64,000 nucleotides of DNA from contig JAZARR010000078.1 in assembly GCA_037389465.1 (NCBI GenBank), forward strand, positions 3,224,001 through 3,288,000. Reading direction: 5' to 3'. The DNA is from Baylisascaris procyonis. Taxonomy: Eukaryota; Nematoda; Chromadorea; Rhabditida; Ascarididae. This document shows positions 11,043 through 24,024 of the stretch, in pieces (positions within the stretch are counted from its first letter, which is position 1; each line of letters opens with the position of its first letter). Made by a program: the position numbers and the translations under genes. The notes beneath the pieces are model-generated. The model was not told the origin of the DNA, did no database searches, and saw only the letters and a program-made list of their open reading frames with translations.

Positions 11043-14000
11043 CTAACGCATGGGAATCCATTTTTCAAAGAAGAAATCCTTTTTATGAAGTGTTTGCTCA
11101 AGCACAGATCCGGGATTCGGCCAATCGCCATAATACACCGCATCACCGTCGGCAAGATAGGCCGCCCACCAAGAAAATGTTCCTGTACTCATAATCGTAT
11201 GATTACAAGATGCCAGTGCTGCCAGATCCACTTCTCTGTATCCAGAATTCAAAAGGTACACTTCATCTATAACGAACAAAGATATTTAGTTATTCTTTTT
11301 CAGCAGCTCAAGTTGGTTCAGTGGCATCGATCCGACTTTCTGCGAATACAAATATGATCATAACTATAAATAAATTTCGACGAATTTTACTGGGGAACAA
11401 TGAGAAGTACTGGAGCGGTGAACAGCAATATAGCTTAAACAGCTTCGATGATTTGGGTTCGCGATTCAGATTGAGCAATAAAACTTTTTCCCATTGATTT
11501 TTTTCTTTGCAACAAATAGGCCTAATTGCCTAACGTGAATCATACAAAGCCATCAAGAAACCGCACAATTCATAATTGCATTAGTGATGGCTTGCCACGA
11601 TGGAGCAGGAATATATAAGCATTGCTTCTTCATGTGGACCATAGTAACTTACCCAGTGACACAACCGATAACATTTCTTATGTAGGTTTAGTTACTTATT
11701 ACAATTTGCATATCACGTGTTTCCCTCAAACTTCCTATATCTGGCAATCTATTTATATCAGTGAAAAGCTTTCAAGTGACCATTATGGGTGGTCGGTATT
11801 GAGAAAACGAAAAGATTATAGGACTCCAAGCTGCAAAGTTTAAAATGTTGAAAAGAAATAAATTACATCTATAATAGATTCCAAAATAAACTATTGACAG
11901 TGGACGCAAGGCGACGGAAGCATGTGATCCCTTCCCCTCCCCTTTCAAAAAAAAAAAGCAGCGCAGTTCGTATTTCGAATGAACTACTCGGTGATAATGA
12001 ACCACTCATTCTTTTTCTACCTGAAGTGAAACTGAAGTAAAGGTAATTGGCATAGTCGATCATAAGCAGAGGAATATTTTCTCATACGAATGACCATATT
12101 AAGTTTTTCTGCTTGGCAAAGTAACCAAACTAATCAAAAGTATGATTATTATTTGGAACTTTTCCACTCTCAGTTATCTTAATTTTCACGGTAACAATCG
12201 AACAATAACGCTTAATTTCTTTTTTAACTTAACAACTGCCGCGATACTCAAAAATCGTAGAATCAACAAACAGGAAATTAGTCTTTAGTCGTTTATTCAT
12301 ACTCTGTAAGAGATAAAAGATAACCTCGATGTGTGATATCGATATTGGCATTTACCCATATTTGATTATCACTCGCTATGATAAACATTACATTATTGTA
12401 CTTTTCCCTGAAAAAAAAAACCCCCATTATCTCTTTATATGATCATTGGTATCAAATGTTCTACTCCCAATTATCATTTATTAACGAGAAAACATATTAA
12501 CACAAAGGAAAGATTTGAAGTGAATCGTTGAAAAGAATGTATATATTAATGTCAAAGTTCAATTGACACAAATACAAAAAAGATACCTTTATCATCTTAG
12601 CAAGAAGATTTCATAAAACGTTTGTTGAATTATTTCTTTGCACTAATTTTTGCAAAACAGCAAAAGAAGCAATAATAGATTAACCGGTATTCTGAGCAAA
12701 GCGGAAGAGGAAAAGCAATTATTTTCTCGTGATAAATCGTTTTCGAAATGAAAACTTATATCGACTGTAAAGGAAAAAAAAGAGAACATAAATGACAGAG
12801 AAAAATATAAATATTCGTAAGCAAAATTCTCTTGCTACCTATTCATCTTAAAATCACATCTTCAATTTATTTAAATCGATAAAGATACAAGCGTTAGCTG
12901 GTGTTCAAAATTTTCGCATGCGAAAAGTTTTATTGCTCTCGCATGAATTTTCCTCTTATTCAAATTTTTCTTCATTTATAATTTTAAGGCAAAATTATAT
13001 GCGCATACATTCCTCCTCCAATTTGACTGCAATAAAGTATGAGGAAAAAGATGACTGTACTGCAATTTTTATTGACTCAAAAAGGACGGAAAATAAAATC
13101 TTTGTTGTAAACATTACGAAAAGATCAAGTTCTACTCGATAATTTGATCTATATATAAGTATCAATTATTCACTAATATATGTACCAATAAAAACTCAAC
13201 TACTGTGATCAGTTCTCAACCTAGACGAACATCATCATGAGTATTCACCACATATCCTCCAACCTGTGTTAAAAATGGCTCACCGCCATGTTGATGTGTT
13301 CATAAATATTCAAGGAAAGCATCCACTTCTTATCATCATGGTAGCTTTATTCTATATTATTGTTGCGTACATCGCTATTTCTTTAAGAAATAAAGAACAC
13401 TGATAAATATTTCACCTAAAGTGATTCATAGCATTTTTGAAATATTCTCGAGTTGCCACTGTATGTCCATGTTTCGCATTTCTGCTATTAATAGTAATGT
13501 CCATACCATGGCGAATATGTATACCAACGTAGACATATGTCGATTCATCTATAGCCGATTTTAGAATTAATGAAAAATTCGAATAAAGTATTATAGCTTG
13601 AAAATAATTGCTACGATTATGATAAGAAAACACTTTTTAATTGGTAGCGGATTGAAAAAAAAGCATGTAATAAATTGCTCTGCATAAAAGCGCAGCCTGA
13701 AAAAAAGAATATTTTGTTAATTTATAGTTTAAAAGAAACTTCCGGTCTTCAAGATGAGCGTTAGTGCTCAAAAATTGCCCTTTGTTGCCATCTACTTTCA
13801 TTAATGCAATAAATAAGCAATTTCCACAGAAATGTATAGTTTCCGAGTGCTCGAAAAATCGCGTCGATCTCAATGTATATTATGGATGAAAATCCCTCTA
13901 GAATATCTTACATTTTTTTTTTTTTTTTGCTCGTAAAAAGAACACTAGAAAAACGAATGAGGCTGTAATAAAATGTGCACGAAATGGTAAACTATGGGAT

Positions 14001-15625
14001 GATCTACTTTTAAAAGAAATTGCTCGTTCGCTATTACTTTTCATTTTCCTTAGTTACTCTTCTCATCGAGAATCTGGCCTGCTGATCATGGGAAAAATTC
14101 TAAGAGTGACTGAACGAAGCTGACTCTAAACTCTAAGCGGCTAACTTCACAAACGAGTAGTAAAAATACAGCCCACCGGGCACCACTTTTCATAGTAAGA
14201 AACATAAACTTTTTAAAATATGAGAAATGCCCCATACCCACATCGAGCATGGCTGCTTGGTTAATCTCGTTTATGTTGTCGCCTTCAAGTGCCCTCTCCG
14301 ATGCACGCATCTTTTCAGCTTTTGCTTCAAGGATGAAATCATTGGCGCGAACAGCAATCGATGGTAAAAAACGAAATTGCTCACGTATCAACAGCTCCTG
14401 AAAACGGCCCCCATTTTCTCATGAACCTTGCAGTAAATAAGAATATTCAGGTACTTCTTCACTAGAACTTTTCTTTAAGCTATGGCGACCAACAAGATTT
14501 CTAACTGAGAAGAAACCCTCAATGTTGAGGTGCAAAAGCAGCCTAGATAGTGAACAATCGAGAGCTCGAATATAGAAGTTGCTCAATAATATGTAAGTAA
14601 TCTTGAGATTAAATTTAAGCAAAGTAAAATCGTCGAATACCTGATGGGGATGGAAGTACGGGAATGCCTGGAAGTAGCCAATTAACAGCTCAAACTTTTG
14701 GCCTTCTCTTGAAAAAAGACCCGTAGATGCACTTTCATAATATCTGCAACATTCCTGCAAGCAACGGTAGAATTAGAAAAATTAGAATAATGCACAATAA
14801 GTTTCGTCATATCTTCATTTGATGCAAACGCGCTGAATTCATAACCTCATAACGCCGTATTTCAGCTACCTTTACCTGCACATTAATTCATAAAATTTCA
14901 ATTAAATTCATATAACCATTTTCAGAAATTATTTACCGACGAATGGAAACCACAACGATCGCAGTGGATAAATGTTGCGAATTTTTTTGTTTGAAAAATA
15001 GACGATTGATAGAAAAAGCCTCACATTGCGATCTAAAGCGATATAATTGAAGAGAAGCCTAAAGTATTTTGAAGAGAGGAATAATTCAAGCTGATAACCT
15101 CAAAGTGGTGCTTGACCGCATCAAACTTTCGTATGAGGTAATCATTTAGTGCTTTCGAAACGAAAACAGCATCCAAATTAAATCCTCTGCGCAACGTGCA
15201 ATCAATAGGTACAATCACTTTCGCCCCATATTTGGCTGCAATCGCTCGTAAAGACGCATATTGAAACATTAGATTGCCCAGACCTGAAATTTCATTTTTC
15301 ATTCTTTTATCTTCCTAATTCGAATGAATTTCTTTCCAAGAACTGCACTTAATAGTACTTTCATTTATTTTTCCGTTATTCATCTTCTTCAAATGGAAAT
15401 GCATGTATTTAATCAAATATAACAGTGGGCACTTTTCAGAACAAATGGAGTTGTGCCGGCCGCACCGCTTTAATACTTGTCGGAAGTATTTGCATGGCCG
15501 GAATATGGAAGTGCATGAATATCTAAATATAGAAGTGAAAAAGTGAAGCAGTGATGCATATACAATACGACAGAAGCAACATGACAGAAACTGAAAGCGT
15601 GTTATAAAGCCACACATGGAGCAGT

Positions 15626-15683
<58 letters not shown>

Positions 15684-16658
15684 CCAGAGGATAAAATGGA
15701 AGCGGGTAAGGGAAAAAGCAAACAATTGCCGTAGTTTAAACTTGCGTACCTGGGCTGTATGAGAAATTACTGACAATATATTTCTGAGGGTCATTTTGCA
15801 AATCAGCCAGCTCCTCGATTACTGTGACATTTGGTAATAGCCATGGTTGGTCGAATTTCACATCTCCGCCTGAAAGATGAGAAAAACAGGTTCTAAAATA
15901 ATTTACTTCCTGAAAGATTGAATATATCATTATGTCTCATTGCGAATCTGCCTAATTTTATCGGTAACTTTAATCGCAATTATTATGTGGTATCAATCAC
16001 AATTGGATTTTATAGCATCAAATTAACGATGCCAAAGAGAAAATAGTCAAACTTGATGGAAGCCTACCATCGCGAAAGGTTTTTTGTCACTGTGGTCCAG
16101 TCTGCTACTGAAGTTCAAGCCAACACAAACATGAGGCCGATGATCGGCTTTCAAAGCTACGGAGATATGATGACAGCTGACAAAACTTTTTAGGCATATA
16201 GAGAGATACTCATATAGCGATTAAAGTACAATAGAAAATAACTATATGCATTCTATCGAGCAAATCCCACATATCTGCTTTTATGCGATAGTCCCTGCAT
16301 ATATCTTTATGGAACTATTCGGCGTCTACAGTTTGATTCAGTAGAAATAGTTTACAGGTGCGGAAAAAAAGATTCAAAACATAACGAATCTCAGTAGCTC
16401 AATTATATTTGAAACTTATCAAATGTGTGAAAAAATGTATTATTACCAATTCATTGCTCATTCATTATCAGCATTCGAATAAAATATTTTAACTTATACC
16501 TCCTTGCGGGAAAATTCGAACTTGTTGAATCAGTGAAATTCTCGATTCTGGTGAATGTATACGAATGGCTGTTCTCTCTTCGATAAAAGTTGATAGAATG
16601 AGTAGAACAGATAACGTTAATGACAAGAAGAATATTAGCAATAGCACATTTCGTAGCA
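11043..16658 (-). CDS. GT11 galactoside alpha-1,2-fucosyltransferase
   Basis: Probable type II Golgi membrane enzyme transferring fucose from GDP-fucose in alpha-1,2 linkage to galactose on glycans. Exons in transcript order: 16658-16500, 15869-15750, 15283-15099, 14754-14641, 14397-14238, 13548-13416, 11768-11696, 11266-11043. The first exon encodes a hydrophobic signal anchor (NVLLLIFFLSLTLSVLLIL). Exon 3 has the family opening GLGNLMFQYASLRAIAAKYG. Exon 6 has the GDP-fucose-binding HxRxG motif as VGIHIRHGMD. The last exon has the C-terminal signature DLAALASCNHTIMSTGTFSWW. N-glycosylation sites (NVT, NFS) are present. About 390 residues are accounted for. The first exon begins with TG, so the start codon probably lies, or is split, in an exon upstream that I cannot place. 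A very short exon seems missing between 13416 and 11768, where phases do not close. CE2FT-type enzymes of C. elegans belong to this family. Confidence 0.85.
13275..13403 (+). CDS. Candidate 42-residue single-pass membrane micropeptide
   Basis: An uninterrupted ORF starts in good nematode context (AAAAATGGCT). It encodes 42 residues: a polar N-terminus, one hydrophobic helix (PLLIIMVALFYIIVAYIAIS) and a short basic tail ending RNKEH. It lies antisense inside the long intron of the fucosyltransferase gene. I see no acceptor or polyadenylation signal close by. The length is within what chance can give, so this is only a candidate. Confidence 0.2.
   Translation: MAHRHVDVFINIQGKHPLLIIMVALFYIIVAYIAISLRNKEH
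15629..15679. repeat. (TA)n microsatellite in a fucosyltransferase intron
   Basis: About 25 AT units between the exons at 15750-15869 and 15099-15283. Confidence 0.95.
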
Positions 16659-19258
16659 CTGAAATGCAATGTTATACGAATATTTTTTAGTTCGAAATAA
16701 TGGTTGAGATTTTTGAGATGAAGAAACGCGATGTTATTTTTGGCTCAATTCAGCGGTACAGTAACTAGGCACAAGAATCGCCTCCCTTTCCTCCCTCCCC
16801 TCCCCCTCTCCGAATTTAGAACCCCTTAGGGAGTTCCACTTTGTACGATAAAAAGAAAGCCTGACAACTCATGATCCGTTGAAGGTTAACAGCACGTTTC
16901 GCATGATGTTCTGCTCAGTGCTTCCAGTGTTCATAAGAAGCTGTTTGTATAATTTTGTAATTGCACTCTGCTGTCTTTCTCCAATTAGGCAACATGATGT
17001 AAGGGTTTACTTTCCCGACCCTTTTTTTACCAGCCCAGAAAGTAGACCTCTACGCCTTGTAGTCTGTTGAACAAAGAGTAAACTTTTTACTCACTACTTC
17101 AAATGCTCCTAACATGCATGAATAACTCTAGAACGTCCCAGTACTCCTGGCTTAATGGCCAAGAGTGGAAAAGAAGGATCGACATCTCGCGACCTCTTGC
17201 ATGTAGAAAGTAGGTTTCCTAAAAGGCTTCATTTAATACTTCAATGCTCACAATGCGACACTTTGCAAAAGCATTTCATAACCTTGACTTACTGCGTGAA
17301 TTTAAAAATACTTAGTGAGATGTAGATAGTCTTCGCGCATTTTAGGAATGTTAAATAATGAGAAAATATTAAGGTAGCTATTTTAGGAATGCTGAAAGGG
17401 AAACAAGCGAATAACGTACCGTGTCGTTGGATGGGCAGCATGAAGACGTTGACAACCTCGCAGAGTGCACTGCGAAGGACCTGCGAGCAAAGTGAATGTC
17501 GGTCGCGGGCACGTCATGTTAGTTTGGCGGACAACATGACCTCTAAAGTTTGTCTTAGTGGTTCATCATTCGTGTGGCCATTTGGAGGCCCCGAAACTGG
17601 AAGGCCCCCTCCTTCGCAGCCCTCCAAAGTCGGGGAATTCAAGAGAGATATTTTTGAGGGATAGGTGCAGTCACTGTATAAATCATAGAATTGTTCAAGG
17701 TCCCGGTCGATCAGTTCCCACCGACGATCACATCTTCATGGCGAGCGGGGAGGGAGAGGGGGAGGTTGAGGTGAGAGAGAGAGAGAGCAGGAGGGACAAA
17801 GTGCCTTCTTTAATACCCACCATTTAGTACTATAAAAACAGTTGCAAAACCAGAGACCAGTTCGCGGTGCTGCTGCTCAATCAAATGCAAACGCGTAAAC
17901 CGGTTCAGCACTGTGGCCTTCCGAATGTGAGATCATGGTCAAGGCTGCGACCGTCACCAGATGGTTGCAAATTGTGATGCGTTGACCGTTTGATCGTTTG
18001 GTCAACTATCTAGTGCTACTAGCTGTCTTATGTAAATCGATGAGCGAAACCTTTTAGCCGCTGAGTGGTCACCTGTGGTGACTTCTGAACTTATGACCAA
18101 GAGCTTTATTCACTTTGTCACCTTGGCGAAGCCAACACCTTGTTTCGGCTGCAACTCAGATGAACTTTCACTTACACCTCAAACTGATAAATTCATTTCT
18201 TTAAATATACCTGTCTTTTAAGTGAAACAATCATGACCATTAGCCGTCTATCTGAGCAGACGTTTCGATCAAACACTTTTCTATGAAGCTCGGCATCGAA
18301 CAATTCGTTGCAAGTTCTCATATACCCAGTTTTTCAACAATAAGCTTATCGTAGTCTCCTCATTCACATCCATCAAAACCTACTCAAAATTAACACCACC
18401 TGTAAGCACCAAGAAAAAGCTTTATCGCGAATTCAAGGGTCATCACTTTTCTAGGTCAAAGGGAAACGAAATTTTCAATTTCGAGCGCATGCCGAATTAC
18501 AAAAGAAAACAATCACTGCCATTGAAACTGTTGGAAATCGATTTTTCATATTTTCACCAAAGAAATAATAAAACAATTGAAATGATACAAAACATTGAGT
18601 GGACAAAATTGTACACAATAAAAAAAATTTAATAAATTAATGACGTGGAAAGAAAGAAATATCTGAGAATTTCTCCAGAATTCGAATAGAAATATTAATG
18701 CAAATGCAATTTTGCTTCGAATAAAAATTGTAGTTTTTTTCTTCCGAACTCTTCAAATTTTGTGAGTCATTCTCTATATCCGTTTCTATCCGTTCTTTTA
18801 TTGCAATATTGCAATGAAATTTACATATTTGCCCATTTCTATTACGGTACTATTCCACGCCTTTAAATAGGAGAAATGACAAGAAAAGACACCAAACCGA
18901 AATGAAATTCACAGCAAAATCGATAGTTTATCGCAAAAAAAAAACAATAGAAAAAAAGCAGAGCATATGCAAATGAGATTACACAAGAGACAATACAAAA
19001 AAAAAAAAAAATTGGCGAAGTATATCCAACTCAATTTAAAAAAAAAAGTGAACAAAAAAAAACACCTTTTGTTTCAGCATTGTTTTCTTGAAGATCATGG
19101 ACGTTCTAAACTTCGTTATTAAATAATTTACAATCAAAAATTACACAATTTATCGAAGTATGAACACCATATGTGTTGTTTTGTGAACAAATTTCATGAG
19201 CATGCAGAAGGGTTCCTTCTAGTCCCATGAACGATCTAATAGTCTCATGAATCACTTA
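16659..19258. other. Intergenic region upstream of the fucosyltransferase, downstream of LEPROT
   Basis: It must hold the unseen first exon and promoter of the fucosyltransferase. A C-rich tract at 16782-16811 and a G-rich tract at about 17738-17770 both have G-quadruplex potential. The 17.4-17.8 kb part is more GC-rich than its surroundings and has overlapping open frames of 89-91 codons, but none has convincing splice sites or family motifs. The rest is AT-rich with A-runs (18937-19060). Confidence 0.45.
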
Positions 19259-19264
19259 TTTATT
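19259..19264 (-). terminator. Polyadenylation signal AATAAA for the distal LEPROT isoform
   Basis: On the minus strand AATAAA lies 63 bases after the stop codon at 19327, the spacing expected for a short nematode 3' UTR. Confidence 0.5.
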
Positions 19265-19326
19265 ATTATAAACAAAATCCAAGTGAAATATATTCACCAC
19301 ATTTTCACGATAAACAAATCGATAGA

Positions 19327-22300
19327 TTACCACAGGGACATTTCGTTCATTTCATCCTCGTTGAAAACTTTGAAGTAGGCGAGTACCGCACCGAAACAGA
19401 CAATGTTCGCCAAGAAGATAAAGAAATAGGATACGGAAGAGATCTGCAAGCAGAAATATGTGCTACTCAAGAAATCACTTTATAAAAAAAAAAACGAAAC
19501 AACAAATAGTTTCAAAATTGCCCTCTATCGATATAGCCAGTTGCTTCCTTTCACTTATTTTGCTGTTAAAGTATCATCCATCCCTTTAACATTCATTTCG
19601 ACAATCCTTCATCAGAAAATCCTATATGATACTTAATAATTATCTTACTGACATATTTATAAATTTATGAAGTAGTTAATGCTGAACTCTCAGCGCTTTT
19701 CTCATTCAAATTACCAGAATTTACACACCAAAACTCATCTTAGAATAAGACAATAATGAAAGAAGTGCTACTTTCTTCAAGGCTTATGAGTTTAATCCTA
19801 CCTTTTTGAAGGGCATTTACAGGGTTTATGAAGAAGTTGTATTACGACTAGCAACACCTAGGTCTTTGAAATAAGCGAACATAAAAGCTTGTGATTGGTA
19901 AGCATGAAACCAGCACATTTACACTTCATGCAATCACGCAATGCACCACCGGGGATGAGATGCGGGGAAACCGTGAACATAAAATGTACACACACAGTAT
20001 TACTTGCACAGAACCTTCTGCAAGCATATATATATATATCTTCCCTCAAATAAACTCGGTCCCATAATATTTTACGAAATTCTTAATCCTGAGGCCTCGT
20101 TTAAATAAGATAAATAAGTAAGAACGAAGCCCCTCAGCTGTACGAATCCTAACCAGGCAAAAGCTATGAGGATTGACCCTCGTGAAATCCATTTCGATGC
20201 TTATATCCGGTTGCTTCAGAGTCCAGCAAGCCAATCATAGCAAAGCAACCGAGATCCGTTCACATCGTTTCGCAGTCCCTTATTAATAATTAGCTTATAT
20301 CTTGCTTGCAACACAACAAAAACCATCAACAAAGGCGGCAAAACGAACGCGCAAGCGCGAAGTAATATGTAAGATGATGTCGAGAAGGCGATCACATTAG
20401 AAGAGCGGTTGACTGAAACTGCCACCATCGTCGTCACTATGCACATAGAAATAACTGAGAATTGTCAGAAACATTACCACTGAACCGAGATTGGCGCTGA
20501 AGCATGCCAGCCACTTGATCTGCAAACCACACTGACACGGCACATCATAACCACAACAACAATCTCTTTCGGGCGTCCCCGCTTTCATTCAATAATAAAG
20601 ATAACTGCGAATGCTGCCGTTTTATTGGATAATGTCATAGAGTCATGCATTGTTTGAGAATCATCTCAATCATCTCATGCTTCGTTTGGAGATGACCAGA
20701 ACTACCCAACATAATGTTGCTAATTGCAATTTAGAATACTGGACGTAGTGTCATCATACTAGGGTCTAGTTGCAAAACAGTAGTGCCACTAGAGAACAGA
20801 ATAGAGAAGAAAGAAATTTGTCCGTTAAAGCAATCGAGACTTTTAGAAATACCAAAAAGCGACTCATCATTCCAAAGTTGATATTCGAGGCTTCGAACTT
20901 TGGCTGTCATTCCACGAAAAATTTCAGACACCGACACTATCTTTTTCACAACATATATTTTTGCCTCTATCCAACAGCTGCGAATCACAAGAATTCAATT
21001 TTAGTGCTCGGCTCCATTCTCACGAGAGAATTTTTATTCGCTGGTAGCTTTAATACTCTCGCTGGTCTTCAATCTTTTATTCGTATAATAAGGTCACCGC
21101 CATTTAGCTATCAATCTTATTTTTACGGTGATAGTGAACGGTACTGATCACCTGCTGATTAGCATATCAACGATCAATACCACTTACCAAAACGTTAAAG
21201 GAAAACTAAACTGTGATGTGGGTATCATTGTGTCATCTTACCATCATTGTATCTCCACAATCGAAAAAGGAGGAAGATCTATGCAATTTTTTTTTGCATC
21301 TAAAGCAATATATGAATGAAGCCATGCATAAAAACGTCATGCCCAAGCGGTAAATAAATTTTCCGCTTCGTTCTTTGCGCATCTCTATTGGTGATGCATT
21401 CGAAATCGGGAATAGCAATGCACATTTCTCAAATAACATTCATTCAGGTAGAATAAAGTTTACAGCCTATGGCCGTAATTTTAAGCAACGCACATGCAAG
21501 AAAGTTTTATAAAAGCATGAGGCAATTGATATGCTCCAACTTTGATGCTAGCTAAACGTTACGACGCTAAAAAAAAATCCATGCCACAACATTAACTGAG
21601 TTGATAGAGTAAACAATAAATGAAAATTTCTAAGACATGCAAAAAATAACAAAAAAAAAAAACTTCTAAGTAGGAAAATTGATAAGAAAGAATCGCACAA
21701 CCAAATACACTAATTGCTTATCGGCATGCTAAATAAAACGACATTTAAGATGATGCTTGATAAGCGATCGAAAACCATTTGTTTGTCAGGAGAATCAAGA
21801 GGCGGATACAGTTCATGGTACGCTTGCGAATCTCTTTTTCCGTATAGTTACTAACAAAAGAATTTAACTGACTGAACTTATGACTAGTCGAACTTCAGCG
21901 ATTTTGTCTAAATATTGAACAACCAAATTTGTAGTTAAAATTTTAGATAATGCCGAAACGATTGAATTGAGCTTTACCTGCTTGCTCGTGCAATCTGTTA
22001 CTTCCTTTCGGTAATCATGACTTATCACTTACCGTTTGTCTTTATTGAATATTGCTAAAAGAAGCAACAACAGCTAAGATTACAGGGAATAGTTTGCAGA
22101 TCGTCAAAAGCTGCACAAAGAGCAAAAAGGCAACACATGATCGAAGCATTTAAATTTCATAACTGGAAGATTGTAGCCGTGCAGCAAATAAACAAATACT
22201 GGGAAAATAGACATGAATGAAGCAATTGTGGGCTTGAGAGTATGAAATCTGATATTGCTTTATTGTTTGTACAACCACAAAAAAATCTTTTTTTTAGGCT

Positions 22301-24024
22301 CCTTGAAATGATTCGTACAGTCATTCACCTAGGCATCTCATTATTCGTCTTCAATTCATATATGAGCTGGTAACGATATCTTTCGTTCTCTATAGAAGAC
22401 AAGAAACTTACCACTCCGGCATGGGCAAGCACCATAGGTAGCGCGAATGCCGATACGACAATTCCAGTTGTCACAAAAAGTGCAAATTCGACACAGGCCG
22501 ATGTACCCGTCATATCCTCACGATACCGTTGCGCTATTACTAACGGTATTGGAGAAAGCACATAGAATGTTATGACGAACATTGGCCACCAAGTGCTGAA
22601 ATATGCTACCATTATAAATTTATTCGAATAATACTACAGATGGCAAGAACTGCATAAATACTGGATTTCTCTAAGGCAGATTGGGATGAAACTTGATCAT
22701 GTGCAAGGATAAGAAATATAGATAAAAACGATAGAAAATCAAAGAAACTTCAATCTACTTTTGAGGGAGTTGCCTTGATTAATGCAACTGCATTAATGTA
22801 ATAACTTTGAAGTATTTTGCAAATTAACTAACAAAACAATGCCTCCGGTGTTATAAAGAATTTATAAAATTCACTAATATAAGTGATTAAAGATTCCCTT
22901 TCTTCCATAGACGACTAAGAATGTGCAAAATGTGCTTCAAACATTGAAACTGTATTGTTTATTTATGTCGTTTGTATCGGAACACTAATTTAATGTCCAA
23001 ATATTGGAACTATAAGAAAACAGATGTTGCGGAATATATTAAAGGTTCCATATCACTGAAGTCATCACCTAATTGATCCGTTAAAAAATGAACTTCTGAA
23101 ATCATTTATCACTTAAATGTTTTTTTTTTTAAAATGACATAAAAGTTCATATAGGTGACATACCCAAACATTGGCAACGCGCATCCCAAAACGAGCAATG
23201 TGAGGCCGACAACGCCAGCAAACGCAAGTGACACTACCGCTGCAAATTAACGCTCATTAAATAATAGAAATTAATACAACGCTGACCTCATTATCAATTC
23301 ATAGTGGGAAATTTTTATTTTTGGTCAATTTCCAATGCAAAGAATTGAGATTAAATAAAAGTAATTTTTAGAGATCGGCGAGTAATAATGCAGTAAAAAA
23401 TATTTTTGCCAACTTTGCTTGGAAAACGCAAATCATTTGTGAAAGATGATCGGTCATATCAGTATTTTTTGGCGCTCAACCATTCGAATCATCTCATTCG
23501 AATAAAAAAAAAAAAAAAAACCAGATGAAAATATAAAAACAATCTCTTGCAGCAACACTTCAATATTCCACTGTCATTTCCTGCAAATTTTCACTTTATG
23601 GATCTTTTCTTTTCCGGCAGAGGAAATAAAATTAGCAATTTTTACCGACGAATAAGTTGTTTTAGAAATTTACACAAATCATTCGTTTTGCTGCACATCA
23701 TTAGAGTGGTCGACTGCATTTCGGTATATTATTTTGCACAACGATAAGAATAGTAACTCAAGTATACATGGAAATAAATGCAATACGATATTAATGTGAA
23801 GTTATCGCTCGAGAAAATGTCGAATCTAGAACGATCGAATCGCTGACTCAATGATGATTTTAGCCACCTAGATAAAAATTAAACGCCTGCTTTACAGGGG
23901 ATCGTTCAGGAATAATAACTAGGAATTGGAACTTCCGAAGCAACATAAGAGAGCCTAAGGAATGGAACCGATTTCGGTGTAAATAAGAGAAAAGGCGCTA
24001 CAAACCTTTAACTCCTCCACTCAT
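19327..24024 (-). CDS. LEPROT/Vps55-family membrane protein, isoform with distal last exon
   Basis: Small tetraspanning membrane protein of the endosomal/Golgi trafficking family (yeast Vps55, vertebrate LEPROT/OB-RGRP). Exons in transcript order: 24024-24006, 23239-23164, 22595-22412, 19443-19327. Phases close exactly and give 131 residues, the usual family length. The conserved core is plain: [17 protein letters not shown], then [14 protein letters not shown], then [20 protein letters not shown]. The distal exon encodes the fourth membrane segment ([19 protein letters not shown]) and an acidic tail ending EMNEMSLW; a terminal Trp is also typical of vertebrate members. The start ATG is the only one before the short first exon (MSGGVK). 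The gene is head-to-head with the polyhomeotic homologue. Confidence 0.88.
20397..24024 (-). CDS. LEPROT/Vps55-family membrane protein, isoform with proximal last exon
   Basis: It shares the first three exons with the distal isoform but uses last exon 20519-20397, giving 133 residues. The exon has its own acceptor (GGTTTGCAG), starts in phase 0 with Ile like the distal one, and ends at its own stop. It encodes IKWLACF, which matches the IKWGAC-like start of this helix in vertebrate members, then [13 protein letters not shown] and an acidic SDDDGG tail. The two last exons occupy the same protein position and resemble each other (aromatic YF, hydrophobic helix, acidic tail), so one probably arose by duplication of the other. 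Confidence 0.82.

Noticed and set aside
16451..16669. Minus-strand ORF beginning MHFSATKC as the N-terminus of the fucosyltransferase
   Set aside because: Its ATG lies in the acceptor TTGCATTTCAG. The other frame of this exon gives a better signal anchor and the only phase that joins the next exon.
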